The notes: a model not told the origin generated them from the letters alone. A stretch of 45,595 nt of DNA from Nitrososphaerales archaeon (GCA_013388925.1 JACAEJ010000060.1:1-45595), one strand, 5' to 3'; shown: positions 16,591 through 25,280, counted from the first letter of the stretch. Numbers and translations: made by a program.

Positions 16591-17796
16591 ATGCTCGAAG
16601 AAGAGTACGTTACAATTAAGTTGGAGCTTGGTACAGCCTTCTTAAGAAGAGATAGCCTTGAAAGGCTGTCAAGGGTCGATGCGATGATATTTGACTGTGA
16701 TGGTGTACTTATAGATGCAAGGAAATCCTACTTGGCAGCCATAAAAGAGACTGTAAACTACATCTTCTCCCTGATGACAGGGTTGAGGATCGAAGAGCGG
16801 TTCTTAGATGAGTTGATCTACATTCTCAAAAAAGGGGGCGGTTTTAACAATGACTGGGCCGTATCCTATGCAATATCCTTGCTTGCCCTAACCGTTATGC
16901 CGGAAGAAGCAAAAGAGGAGTTTATGAAGATCGCAGATTCTGAGCCCTTTAAGGCGGCCAACAGGCCTTTGGATAGGGTGCGCCTATTTGGGGGGATATC
17001 GAAAAGAATTGGAGAAAAAGATCTTAAGATCTCAGAAGAAGCCTCAAAGGGTCTGACCGAATTAGTGGAAAGGGCAAGCTCGTCTGGCTTTGGTTTCTTC
17101 GAGAAGAATCTCTTCTCCAATGATTCCATCTTGAGTGATCTAAAGTTTCTGTGCTCTGGCAAGAAATTCTTATCTTATCCTGGGATGGTTGGTGAAAGCC
17201 CTCTTATAACGATCTTTGAGGAAAAATTCTTAGGGTGTAAGCTCTTTGGGGAAGTATACAAGATAGGGTGTGTATTTCATGAAGGTAGTGGGTTGATAGA
17301 AAGAGAGGAGATCATGATAAAAAGAGAGATTCTACAAAGAATCTCATCTTTGATTGGTAGAGCGAACTATGGCATAGCTTCAGGGAGACCTTTCTTTGCC
17401 TCAAGGTACACCTTAAGGAGTTTGTTGAACGAGTTCAAACCAGAAGCAAGAGTTTTCTTGGAGGATATAGACAGAGCAGAGAGGGATGCGAAACAGAAAG
17501 GGGAGATGGTCGACTTGAGCAAGCCGAATCCATACTCACTATTGAAGTGCGCAAAGGGTCTTATGCCCTTCGATTATGTATTGTACCTCGGAGATTCTAT
17601 GGAAGATGCCATTATGGTTGATCTGGCCAACAAAGTAGAGAGACGCTACTTATTCGGAGGCATTTATGACTGCGCCATAATGAAAGATCGGCAGATACAA
17701 GACTTTCTTGAAAAAGGAGCAGATTTGATCTTACCATCGGTAAGGGGCTTACCTCTCGTGCTAGAGTGCATAAAGGAGGGGAGAACCCTTGCGTAA
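16591..17796 (+). CDS. HAD-superfamily phosphatase in the his operon, candidate histidinol-phosphatase
   Basis: A 401-residue HAD protein with FDCDGVLID (nucleophile and acid Asp about 35 and 37), GIASGRP for motif II, a lysine before NPYSLLKCA for motif III, and YLGDSMEDAIMVDLA for motif IV. It is larger than usual for subfamily I; about 200 residues lie between motif I and II as a large cap. No HisN, PHP-type or bifunctional HisB phosphatase lies in the operon, and this gene sits between hisC, which makes histidinol phosphate, and hisB. The role in dephosphorylating histidinol phosphate follows from position and from other archaeal his-linked HAD proteins; it is not shown by the sequence. 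I chose the ATG at 16591 because GGTGGATGAT precedes it. Confidence 0.82.
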   Translation: MLEEEYVTIKLELGTAFLRRDSLERLSRVDAMIFDCDGVLIDARKSYLAAIKETVNYIFSLMTGLRIEERFLDELIYILKKGGGFNNDWAVSYAISLLALTVMPEEAKEEFMKIADSEPFKAANRPLDRVRLFGGISKRIGEKDLKISEEASKGLTELVERASSSGFGFFEKNLFSNDSILSDLKFLCSGKKFLSYPGMVGESPLITIFEEKFLGCKLFGEVYKIGCVFHEGSGLIEREEIMIKREILQRISSLIGRANYGIASGRPFFASRYTLRSLLNEFKPEARVFLEDIDRAERDAKQKGEMVDLSKPNPYSLLKCAKGLMPFDYVLYLGDSMEDAIMVDLANKVERRYLFGGIYDCAIMKDRQIQDFLEKGADLILPSVRGLPLVLECIKEGRTLA

Positions 17797-18367
17797 AGCC
17801 CAGTTTGAGAGGAAGACGAGTGAGACAGAGGTAAGGGTAGAGGTGAACCTTGACGGGAGAGGTAAGAGCGATGCAAGGACAGGTTTGAAATTCCTTGATC
17901 ACATGATAAAGACCCTATCCACTCACAGTATGATCGATATCAGCGTTATAGCAAAAGGGGACTTAAAGCACCACTTGGTGGAAGATGTAGCCATAGGATT
18001 GGGAGAGGCATTGAAAAAGGCCCTTTCAGACCGCAAAGGATTGTATCGCTTTGGATCGAGCTTGGTGCCCATGGACTGCTCCCTTGCCATCGCCGCCATA
18101 GACCTTGTGAAAAGACCCTATAGCGTACTCGATCTAAAGATAGAAGGCAAAGCGATAGAAGATATAAAGTCTGAGGACGCCTATCATTTCCTGAAGTCTT
18201 TGGCCTCATCCTTAGAGGCAAACCTCCATGTGCAGGTCCAGTACGGATTGAACGATCACCACAAGATAGAAGCAGCCTTTAAGGCTTTGGCGCTATCGCT
18301 AAGACAGGCAACATCCATAGATCCAAGGAGAAAGGGCATCCCCAGTGCCAAGGGTGCCATAAAGTGA
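17789..18367 (+). CDS. hisB: Imidazoleglycerol-phosphate dehydratase (HisB)
   Basis: Dehydrates IGP to imidazole acetol phosphate. A monofunctional 192-residue enzyme: ERKTSETEVRVEVNLDG at the start, FLDHMIKTLSTHS and HHLVEDVAIGLGEAL for the first metal site, and DHHKIEAAFKALALSLRQA for the second. The start is TTG 17789 after a strong GGAGGGGAG, overlapping the HAD gene end by 8 bp. There is no phosphatase domain, so a separate histidinol-phosphatase is needed. Confidence 0.95.
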   Translation: MRKAQFERKTSETEVRVEVNLDGRGKSDARTGLKFLDHMIKTLSTHSMIDISVIAKGDLKHHLVEDVAIGLGEALKKALSDRKGLYRFGSSLVPMDCSLAIAAIDLVKRPYSVLDLKIEGKAIEDIKSEDAYHFLKSLASSLEANLHVQVQYGLNDHHKIEAAFKALALSLRQATSIDPRRKGIPSAKGAIK

Positions 18368-18966
18368 ACATAACAATCTTGAATTATGGCGTAGGAAACC
18401 TTTACAGCATGAAGTGCGCTCTAGAGAAGATAGGGGCAAATCCTAGAATAGCAAAGGTAAACCAACTGCAGAAGAGTACGGATGGCTTAATCCTGCCAGG
18501 GGTTGGAAACTTTACAGAGGCGTTGGAAAATATTGGCTCATTGAAGAAGAAAGTCTTGGACCTAGTTGATTCGGGCACGTTGGTCTTGGGCGTATGCCTA
18601 GGAATGCAGATCTTCTTCAAAAAGAGCGAAGAGGGAAGAGGTGAAGGTTTGAATTTGATGTCAGGCAGAGTGAAGAAGTTACCAGAGCACGTCAAGATAC
18701 CCCACATGGGCTGGAATAATCTCAAGATAGTTAGATACAATGAAATCATAGAAGGCCTAACCGAAGAATCTTATGTCTATTTTGTGCATTCATACTATCC
18801 ATCGCCTTCAAATAAAGACGTCATAGTCACCAAGACAGAGTATGGGGCGAATTTCCCATCAATATTGGCTCACAAGAATCTATATGGTACTCAGTTTCAT
18901 CCTGAAAAATCGGGAGAGACGGGCCAGATCATCTTGGAGAACTTCGTAAAGTTGTCAAGAAGGTAG
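18364..18966 (+). CDS. hisH: Imidazole glycerol phosphate synthase, glutaminase subunit (HisH)
   Basis: Class I glutamine amidotransferase, 200 residues, that feeds ammonia to HisF. Catalytic Cys in LGVCLGMQIFF, then YFVHSYY, and the His/Glu pair in TQFHPEKSG. The GTG start overlaps the hisB stop (GTGA), so translation is coupled. Its TAG stop at 18964-18966 is followed directly by hisA in the same frame. Confidence 0.95.
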   Translation: MNITILNYGVGNLYSMKCALEKIGANPRIAKVNQLQKSTDGLILPGVGNFTEALENIGSLKKKVLDLVDSGTLVLGVCLGMQIFFKKSEEGRGEGLNLMSGRVKKLPEHVKIPHMGWNNLKIVRYNEIIEGLTEESYVYFVHSYYPSPSNKDVIVTKTEYGANFPSILAHKNLYGTQFHPEKSGETGQIILENFVKLSRR

Positions 18967-18972
18967 ATCGAT

Positions 18973-19698
18973 CTGGAAGTAATACCGGCCGTGGACCTGA
19001 AGGATGGTCAAGTCGTAAGGCTGACAAGAGGAGACCCAAGACTATCAAAGTCCTATTCATCCTTAGGTAGCCCCTTGAATGTCGCCAAAATATGGATTGG
19101 AGAGGGAGCCAAGACTATACACATAATCGATCTGGACGCGGCGCTGGGCTCCGGTAACAACCTAGCAACAATAGAAGACATGGCCAAGACTCTTGATGTA
19201 AATCTTCAAGTTGGTGGGGGGATAAGAAGCCCCGATTTAGCAAGAAGACTGTTCGATTTGGGGGTGATGAGGGTAATAGTTGGCACTATGGCTTTCAAGG
19301 ATAGAGGGGCATTGATCGAACTCTTACGAGAGTATGGTGAAGATAGAATCGTTTTATCTCTAGACTATTATGGTAGAGAAATCATGGTCAAGGGGTGGAG
19401 AGTCTCATCGAAGATCGATATCCAAGATGGCATTAAGGATTTCCTCAATCTTGGAGTAAGAGCCTTCTTGGTTACATCAATAAAGAGGGATGGCACTCTT
19501 ACTAGCCCTGATTTCAAGATACTGGAAGAGATTTGCAAGATAAAAGATACAAAGATAATAGCTGCAGGGGGTGTGAGTAGGCTCGAACATCTATCTATGC
19601 TAAGAGACATAGGGGCCAATAAAGTAGTTATAGGGAAGGCGCTATATGAAAATAAGTTCACTTTGAGAGATGCTATAAATATAGCAAAGGAGGAATGA
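18973..19698 (+). CDS. hisA: ProFAR isomerase (HisA), likely CTG start
   Basis: Isomerises the open-chain aminoaldose to the ketose (Amadori rearrangement). (beta/alpha)8 barrel: [13 protein letters not shown] with the catalytic Asp, [16 protein letters not shown] phosphate-binding loop, [14 protein letters not shown], and a final [11 protein letters not shown]. The first ATG/GTG/TTG is the GTG at 18991, inside the conserved [10 protein letters not shown] strand, which would remove the catalytic first strand. The frame is open back to the hisH stop and encodes [11 protein letters not shown] after a CTG at 18973. Starting at this CTG gives the usual HisA N-terminus, 9 nt after AGAAGG. An ATC at 18967 is also possible. 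Confidence 0.9.
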   Translation: MEVIPAVDLKDGQVVRLTRGDPRLSKSYSSLGSPLNVAKIWIGEGAKTIHIIDLDAALGSGNNLATIEDMAKTLDVNLQVGGGIRSPDLARRLFDLGVMRVIVGTMAFKDRGALIELLREYGEDRIVLSLDYYGREIMVKGWRVSSKIDIQDGIKDFLNLGVRAFLVTSIKRDGTLTSPDFKILEEICKIKDTKIIAAGGVSRLEHLSMLRDIGANKVVIGKALYENKFTLRDAINIAKEE

Positions 19699-20501
19699 AG
19701 TTGGTATTGTCCAAAAGAATCATACCGTGCTTGGATGTAGATCATGGGAGAGTAGTCAAGGGCATAAACTTTGTGAACTTGAGAGATGCAGGGGATCCTG
19801 TAGAGCTTGCTCAAAGATACAATGAGGCAAGGGCCGATGAACTGGTTTTCTTGGACATTACAGCCTCTCCAGAAAAGAGAAAGATACTGGAGAAGGTCGT
19901 GATGGACGTTGCAAAGAATCTCAACATACCATTCACTGTAGGAGGAGGAATAAGAGGGGAGGGGGATGCGAGAATGATCTTGTGTAGTGGTGCAGACAAG
20001 GTATCGATAAACACAGTTGCCATCGAGAAGCCCCAAATAATCTCAAGACTTGCAAAGGTCTTTGGCAGTCAGTGTGTAGTTGTGGCCATAGATGCAAAGC
20101 GTCGGTACAATAAGAAGGGTCAGATCATGATAAAGACAGACGAGGGGGATTGCTGGTTCGAAGCCTACACCTATGGTGGGAGGAAGCCTACAGGGATAGA
20201 TGTAGTAGCATGGGCTCAAAGAGCTGCAGAGCTAGGCGCTGGAGAGATTTTGCTCACTTCTATGGATAGAGACGGCACTGAGAAGGGATACGATCTAGAG
20301 CTGACCAGAGCCATATCCGAGAGGGTAAATGTTCCTGTGATAGCTAGCGGAGGGGCAGGCAAGCCTGAGCACTTCTATGAGGCTTTCACCACGGCTAAGG
20401 CCGACGCAGCCTTGGCAGCTTCAGTCTTTCACTACGATAGGTTCCCCATACCTGTCGTCAAGAGATACCTTATTGGGAGAGGGATAGACATAAGACTATG
20501 A
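19695..20501 (+). CDS. hisF: Imidazole glycerol phosphate synthase, cyclase subunit (HisF)
   Basis: Cyclase barrel of 268 residues that makes IGP and AICAR with ammonia from HisH. Seen: [21 protein letters not shown] with the catalytic Asp, [47 protein letters not shown] with the second catalytic Asp, and [10 protein letters not shown]. The ATG overlaps the hisA stop as ATGA, and its own TGA overlaps the hisI ATG the same way. Confidence 0.96.
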   Translation: MKLVLSKRIIPCLDVDHGRVVKGINFVNLRDAGDPVELAQRYNEARADELVFLDITASPEKRKILEKVVMDVAKNLNIPFTVGGGIRGEGDARMILCSGADKVSINTVAIEKPQIISRLAKVFGSQCVVVAIDAKRRYNKKGQIMIKTDEGDCWFEAYTYGGRKPTGIDVVAWAQRAAELGAGEILLTSMDRDGTEKGYDLELTRAISERVNVPVIASGGAGKPEHFYEAFTTAKADAALAASVFHYDRFPIPVVKRYLIGRGIDIRL

Positions 20502-20860
20502 ACAAGGTCAAGATAAAGCAACTAGTATTTGATAAGAACAATGGGCTCATACCAACCATAGCCCAAGATTACGGAACCAAGAGGGTTCTCATGTTGGCCT
20601 ATATGAACGAAGAGTCGTTGGTGAAGACCATCGAGACAGGCTATGCCCATTACTGGAGCAGATCGAGGAATAAGTTATGGATGAAGGGGGAGACCTCTGG
20701 AAATGTTCAGAAGGTAAGAGAGATAATGATAGACTGCGACAAAGATGCAATACTACTGCTCGTCGACCAGAAAGGTCCGGCCTGCCACACCGGTAGCGAG
20801 ACATGCTTTTTTAACAAATTGGAGATGGGTTTGAAGCCCAAACCGGACAAAGGCAAATAA
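20498..20860 (+). CDS. hisI: Phosphoribosyl-AMP cyclohydrolase (HisI)
   Basis: Opens the purine ring of PR-AMP. The 120-residue product has [30 protein letters not shown], the zinc/magnesium-binding [21 protein letters not shown], and ETCFF. It is the single-domain form: the HisE pyrophosphohydrolase is not fused and is not elsewhere in this window, so it must be supplied from another locus or by another enzyme. It is the last gene of the his operon. Confidence 0.95.
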   Translation: MNKVKIKQLVFDKNNGLIPTIAQDYGTKRVLMLAYMNEESLVKTIETGYAHYWSRSRNKLWMKGETSGNVQKVREIMIDCDKDAILLLVDQKGPACHTGSETCFFNKLEMGLKPKPDKGK

Positions 20861-20910
20861 TAGAAGTTTTGAATATGCTTTTATTCTTGTAGTCCAACAT
20901 ATAATACATC

Positions 20911-21180
20911 ATGAGCATAGATGCAAGATTGTCACTCAATACGTACAAGGTCTACAAGGAGAACCACATCTCAGTCAATAGAGAGAAGTGCGCAACATGT
21001 ATTGACAAGCCCTGCATCTCCTGCTGCCCTACAGGCACATACAGTTGGGAGAAAGATGATTTGATAGTCTCGTTCGAAGGTTGCGTCGAATGTGGAACGT
21101 GTGAGATAGTGTGCCCTTACAAGAAGATTCTTCTTTCCTACCCTCCAGCCGGTCATGGCATAGTCTATCGCTACGGATAG
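20911..21180 (+). CDS. fixX: FixX-like ferredoxin
   Basis: An 89-residue ferredoxin-like protein of the FixX/ETF-QO C-terminal type. CATCIDKPCISCCP and CVECGTCEIVCP provide the iron-sulfur ligands, and the C-terminus YPPAGHGIVYRYG is characteristic. With FixC it accepts electrons from the FixAB flavoprotein, completing the electron-bifurcating complex that uses NADH to reduce ferredoxin or flavodoxin and quinone. It is placed just upstream of fixA on the plus strand but is separated by a terminator-like hairpin. Confidence 0.92.
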   Translation: MSIDARLSLNTYKVYKENHISVNREKCATCIDKPCISCCPTGTYSWEKDDLIVSFEGCVECGTCEIVCPYKKILLSYPPAGHGIVYRYG

Positions 21181-21206
21181 AGTCATTTATCTATGCTCAA
21201 AAATGC

Positions 21207-21224
21207 AAAGGGTTGCCCTTTTTT
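21207..21224 (+). terminator. Hairpin with T-run after fixX
   Basis: AAAGGG-TTG-CCCTTT forms a 6-bp stem and runs into T's (to 21224), in the 105-bp gap between fixX and fixA. It looks like a terminator or attenuator. If used, fixX and fixAB levels would differ. Confidence 0.5.
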
Positions 21225-21285
21225 GTACACTAATCCACAAAATAGTCAAGCTTTTTTCCATGTTCTTGTTAGGTAACGACCGATC

Positions 21286-22119
21286 GTGGAGCGGAAGAAG
21301 GTGTCTTCCCAAGGTCTGAAGATCATAGTCTGCATAAAACAGGTACCCGCTGTACCAGACGTAAGGATAGACCCTGTGACAAACACACTCATACGCGAAG
21401 GCGTGCCAAGCATACTGAACCCCTGGGATGTGATTGGAGTTGAGGAAGGCATCAGACTCCGTGAGAGGTATGGTGGAGAGGTAACCGTCATAACGATGGG
21501 TCCCCTGCAAGCCAAGGAAGCTGTGATTGGAGCCCTAGCCATGGGGGCCGATAGGGGCATCATACTTAGCGACCTGACTTTCGCTGGTGCGGATACAATA
21601 GCAACAGCGCACACCCTATTGGCGCAGATCAAGAAGATGTGGTATGATATCATAATCTGTGGAAAACTTTCTATAGATTCTGAGACTGGCCACTTAGGAC
21701 CTCATCTAGCGGAGTTATTGGATATCCCACAGATCTGTTATGTGAAGAAGGTTGATGTGGACATGATTGAGAGAAAGGTTATTGCCCAAAAAGAGGCAGA
21801 CGATGGGATAGAAGTAGTAGAGGCACCTTTACCTGTTTTGATAACCACCACTAATAGCCTGAACGAGCCACGCCTTCCGACTCTTAGGGAGGCAGTTAAC
21901 GCAAGAAGGAAAAAGATAGAAGTAGTGACTGCTTCAGAGCTTGGTGGAGACCTGAGTAAGTACGGGTTGAAGGGTTCTCCTACTTTTGTGGACAAGCTCT
22001 TTCGACCTCCTGCCCGTAGGCCCGAAATGTTGCTTCAAGGCGACCCGAAGGAGGCTGTAGAGATTCTTGTTCAAGCTCTATTGAACAGAAATATAGTGAA
22101 TGTAAGGAGCCGAGAATAA
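21286..22119 (+). CDS. fixA: Electron-transfer flavoprotein beta subunit (FixA)
   Basis: EtfB/FixA, 277 residues. Core: LKIIVCIKQVPAVPDVRIDP, GVPSILNPWDVIGVEEGIRL, VTVITMGPLQAKEAVIGALAMGADRGI with the AMP/FAD contact region, and SIDSETGHLGPHLAELL, the FixA-type bifurcating flavin site. Length is larger than classic EtfB (about 255), as in FixA-type proteins. The GTG at 21286 adds about 10 residues before the conserved LKIIVCIKQ; a GTG at 21301 is an alternative. fixB starts 2 bp after its stop. Confidence 0.93.
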   Translation: MERKKVSSQGLKIIVCIKQVPAVPDVRIDPVTNTLIREGVPSILNPWDVIGVEEGIRLRERYGGEVTVITMGPLQAKEAVIGALAMGADRGIILSDLTFAGADTIATAHTLLAQIKKMWYDIIICGKLSIDSETGHLGPHLAELLDIPQICYVKKVDVDMIERKVIAQKEADDGIEVVEAPLPVLITTTNSLNEPRLPTLREAVNARRKKIEVVTASELGGDLSKYGLKGSPTFVDKLFRPPARRPEMLLQGDPKEAVEILVQALLNRNIVNVRSRE

Positions 22120-22120
22120 A

Positions 22121-23197
22121 GTGGTAAGTAAGACGGAGATCGGAGGGGCTGAAGAATCGGCAAGCTATAAGGGAGTATGGGTCTTTGCAGAGCAGAAGGA
22201 CGGAAATCTTAGGGGTGTGGGTCTCGAGCTACTGGGCGTTGGGAGAAGACTAGCTGATAGGCTCGGAGAAGAACTTGTGGCGGTGTTGCTGGGGTGTGGG
22301 ATAGAAGAACTAGCAAAGGATTTAGTGGCTTACGGGGCTGACAAGATAATATTAGCAGAACACGAGCTTCTAGGGCGATACACAACAGAAACTTACATGA
22401 ATGTCTTGGCAGAGCTTGTCTACAAGTACAAACCGTCTGTACTTTTGATGGGAGGCACCTTGAACGGGCGTGAACTCGCTCCCCGCCTTGCAGCCCGTCT
22501 TAGTACAGGAATAACAGCAGATTGTACAGATTTTGATATAGACAAGGATGGGCATCTACTTCAGATAAAGCCCTTCAGCAAGCTCATGGCGAAAATAAAA
22601 TGCAGAACTAAGCCCCAGATGGCCACAGCCAAGCCCAATGCATTCAAGAGACTAAAGCCGGACTGGAGCAGGAAGGCCACAGTTATTCGTGAAGAAGTGA
22701 AAGTAAGTCCCAATGAGACAAGGACAAGGGTCATCGAAGTCGTTAAGACGACCAACAGCATTTATGGTAATGTAGAAGAAGCTGATGCAATTGTGGCTGG
22801 TGGGCGAGGCTTGGGCTCCAAAGAAAATTTCAAATTAATCCACGATTTGGCAGACCTTCTGGGAGCAACTGTAGCAGGTACTCGTTCAGTGGTAGATAGG
22901 GGGTGGCTTCCTGCCAGCCAACAGGTTGGACAGAGTGGGAAGATGGTCACTCCGAGGCTATATATAGCTGTAGGTATATCGGGTGCCACATACCACACAG
23001 TAGGGATGCAGAAATCGGAGGTAATAGTGGCCATAAATAAGGACGTTAAAGCACCAATCTTCCAGATAGCCACCTATGGCATTGTGGGAGACCTGTTCGA
23101 AATATTGCCCATTTTTATGGATAGGTTGAAGAAAGAGTATCAAGAGGGAGTGGACATCGAACAACCATCAGAGCAGAAGCCTTCTAATCCCTACTAG
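22121..23197 (+). CDS. fixB: Electron-transfer flavoprotein alpha subunit (FixB)
   Basis: EtfA/FixB, 358 residues. The N-terminal domain opens with GVWVFAEQKDGNLRGVGLELLGVGRRL. The C-terminal FAD domain has AIVAGGRGLGSKENFKLIHDLADLLGA, SRSVVDRGW-like TRSVVDRGWLPASQQVGQSG, YIAVGISGATYHTVGMQ and IVAINKDVKAPIFQIATYGIVGD. These are standard signatures. A GTG start lies 2 bp after fixA. The last 30 bp (23168-23197) overlap the end of fixC on the other strand. Confidence 0.95.
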   Translation: MVSKTEIGGAEESASYKGVWVFAEQKDGNLRGVGLELLGVGRRLADRLGEELVAVLLGCGIEELAKDLVAYGADKIILAEHELLGRYTTETYMNVLAELVYKYKPSVLLMGGTLNGRELAPRLAARLSTGITADCTDFDIDKDGHLLQIKPFSKLMAKIKCRTKPQMATAKPNAFKRLKPDWSRKATVIREEVKVSPNETRTRVIEVVKTTNSIYGNVEEADAIVAGGRGLGSKENFKLIHDLADLLGATVAGTRSVVDRGWLPASQQVGQSGKMVTPRLYIAVGISGATYHTVGMQKSEVIVAINKDVKAPIFQIATYGIVGDLFEILPIFMDRLKKEYQEGVDIEQPSEQKPSNPY

Positions 23198-24478
23198 ATC
23201 GAGCAGAAGGCGCCATAGACCGATTCTTTCCTTCACCTTTCTTACTATCTTCTTGCGTTTGTATCTTCCCAATTCTCCATTCATCGTCAGTAGCTCTCTA
23301 ATCGCATAGTTTATCATATCAGGATAGATGCTAAAAAGACGAGGATTGTTTGCAAACATCTCTGGCAAGTTTCTTAAATGGTATAGCTCTCGCACAACAT
23401 AACTTGATCTAAGGAGTTTTTCATAATTTGATAGGGTCTTGAGGGAGTAATCCCCCCTCTCCTTAGCCTCTATCACAGTCCTACCGGCATAAATGCCAGA
23501 TGCCATGGCCATATTTACCCCCTCTTGGTACACGCTACTGGTCAGAAAGGCAGCATCGCCAACCAGCAGCAACCCGTCCATGCATAGCTTCGGAATGCCA
23601 TAGTAGCCCGCTTCGGGGACCAGATGGGCGCTATACTCCTTTGGTTCTCCTCCTTCTATCATGGGTGCCATAATGGGGTGTGACTTGAACTCGTCCAAAA
23701 GATCGTAAGGCCTCATTTTCATCCGAATCAGATGCTCCAATAGTACTACGATACCTATGCTCAGACTGTTCTGATTCGTGTATACGAAGCCGCCGCCCAT
23801 CATTCCATGGGTCACGCCGATTATCTGAATGGCTGCTCCCTCATATCTACCCAAGTTGAACCTAGATTCGATGACCACAGGATCTAACTCAAGAGTCTCT
23901 TTTATCCCCAAGGCAACTTCTTTAGGATTTAGAGGGCGGCGCAGGCCGGCCTTTACAGCCAATTTGGAGTTCGCCCCATCCGCTACTATTACAACATCGC
24001 CATAAAGCTCATTCTCAGAACCACTGCCAGCTCTTATGCCTATCACCTTTCCCTTGTCCCTGATCAGATCAGTAACATTTGTGGAAGTTACAAGCAAGGC
24101 TCCAGCTTCTTCTGCAATACCTGCATACCAGCGGTCGAACTTTGCCCTAAGAACCGTGAAGGCATTGTAAGGAGGCTTGGCAAAGGCCAAGTCTTTAAAG
24201 TTCATTGTCAGTCCTGAGCTCTTCGATAGAATCATCAGTCTATGATCTACTATTCTTCTTTCGATGGGTGCCTTTGCCAAAAAATCAGGAATAATCGATT
24301 CAAGAGGCCATCTGTACATAGCACCACCGTACATGTTCTTTGCCCCAGGGTAGTCTCCCCTCTCTAGTAAGGCCACGCTGAGTCCTGCCTTTGCCATAAC
24401 ATATGCAGCTGTAGTTCCAGCAGGACCTGCCCCAACCACTATAGCATCGAACTTCTCTGACCTCATACCTCTGACCAA
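23168..24478 (-). CDS. fixC: FixC, ETF-quinone oxidoreductase family flavoprotein
   Basis: A 436-residue flavoprotein with the Rossmann FAD motif DAIVVGAGPAGTTAAYVMAKAGLSVALLERG near the start, GAKNMYGGAMY, the middle DVVIVADGANSKLAVKAG, and LLVGDAAFLTSSVYQEGVNMAMASG for the flavin ribityl contact. It passes electrons from FixAB to the quinone pool together with FixX. A TTG opens the frame; the ATG four codons later is an equal candidate. Unusually it is convergent with fixXAB and overlaps fixB at the 3' end by 30 bp, so the four subunits cannot be on one mRNA. Confidence 0.93.
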   Translation of the reverse strand: MVRGMRSEKFDAIVVGAGPAGTTAAYVMAKAGLSVALLERGDYPGAKNMYGGAMYRWPLESIIPDFLAKAPIERRIVDHRLMILSKSSGLTMNFKDLAFAKPPYNAFTVLRAKFDRWYAGIAEEAGALLVTSTNVTDLIRDKGKVIGIRAGSGSENELYGDVVIVADGANSKLAVKAGLRRPLNPKEVALGIKETLELDPVVIESRFNLGRYEGAAIQIIGVTHGMMGGGFVYTNQNSLSIGIVVLLEHLIRMKMRPYDLLDEFKSHPIMAPMIEGGEPKEYSAHLVPEAGYYGIPKLCMDGLLLVGDAAFLTSSVYQEGVNMAMASGIYAGRTVIEAKERGDYSLKTLSNYEKLLRSSYVVRELYHLRNLPEMFANNPRLFSIYPDMINYAIRELLTMNGELGRYKRKKIVRKVKERIGLWRLLLDLVGIRRLLL

Positions 24479-24538
24479 AATTCCTAATCTGGCTTTTTAA
24501 TATTCCGTGTAGTTACTTGCCCATTAGATGCTTCTAGA

Positions 24539-24560
24539 AATCTCTAAAAGGTGAGAGATT
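24539..24560. other. Perfect 7-bp inverted repeat between fixC and the aKMT-like gene
   Basis: AATCTCT-N8-AGAGATT forms a perfect hairpin in the 150-bp gap upstream of fixC and downstream of the methyltransferase gene. It may be an operator of fixC (minus-strand start 24478) or a terminator of the upstream gene. The rest of the gap shows no gene. Confidence 0.4.
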
Positions 24561-24628
24561 GGGAGAGATCCCATCCCCGGGTTTCACGAAGTGTTTGTGA
24601 TGAAATTTAGCCTGATCCTTTTGGCAGA

Positions 24629-25171
24629 TCAAAAGAGCGGAAAGAGTCTGTGCCCGATTCCGGTGGGAGATGAAGACGAATTTATACTACCTTGTGGTAT
24701 AGGGGTCTTTACTGGGTCAAAGATGTAAAAATATAGGGTATGCCCTATCGGATCGTCCTTAACAATCTTTGATGGAGCCCAACCCCTTATCTCATAATCA
24801 TGGGATACCACGCGGGTGCCACTCCTGAGCTCCTTCTCAAGTTTTGGTCTTAGCTTTTCGTTGGCCGAAGTTGTAAGGTAAAGCGTGACTATATCGGCAT
24901 TGGATATGTCTACATTGAAGAAGTCTTCGTTGATTACCTTTATCTTATCATCTAAGTTTAACCTTTTTATCTCGGTAATGGCCCTCTTGAAAAGATCCTC
25001 GCGAATCTCTATTCCTATGCTACGCAAGTTGAATTCTTTTGCCGCTGTGATGACTATCCGACCATCCCCCGAGCCCAAGTCATAAAGAATTTCGTCAGGC
25101 TTCGGCGCGGCCAGTTGTAGCATCTTCTTTACCACATTGATGGGTGTTTCGACGAAGGGTGACACATTCAT
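24629..25171 (-). CDS. aKMT-like protein lysine methyltransferase
   Basis: A 180-residue class I SAM methyltransferase. PINVVKKMLQLA leads to YDLGSGDGRIVITAAKEF, the SAM-binding motif I. Then come IGIEIREDLFKRA, VINEDFFNVDISNADIVTLYL and LEKELRSGTRVVSHDYEIRGWAP. This order and wording closely follow the crenarchaeal aKMT enzyme, a Dot1-related broad-specificity protein lysine methyltransferase that modifies chromatin proteins such as Cren7. The extra 20 residues at the C-terminus (SSSSPTGIGHRLF) are not typical. Family assignment is from memory of the aKMT pattern; substrate is unknown here. Confidence 0.8.
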   Translation of the reverse strand: MNVSPFVETPINVVKKMLQLAAPKPDEILYDLGSGDGRIVITAAKEFNLRSIGIEIREDLFKRAITEIKRLNLDDKIKVINEDFFNVDISNADIVTLYLTTSANEKLRPKLEKELRSGTRVVSHDYEIRGWAPSKIVKDDPIGHTLYFYIFDPVKTPIPQGSINSSSSPTGIGHRLFPLF

Positions 25172-25280
25172 GGATAGATGGTTCAGACATCGTTTATAAA
25201 AAGATTAATTTCAAGACAAAATAAGGGAAAATCTTTGCGTTACCATTGTACCCATGTTAAGAGGCTAGGCGTGCGTTGGT

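Noticed and set aside
19368-20036. Long antisense frame of 222 residues across hisA and hisF
   Set aside because: Both sense genes are well conserved enzymes with full motifs; the antisense translation shows no motif and is a shadow.
24597-24614. GTGATGA followed by CTGA, like C and D' boxes of a C/D RNA
   Set aside because: Spacing between boxes is too short and no proper D box follows; part lies in ordinary gap sequence.
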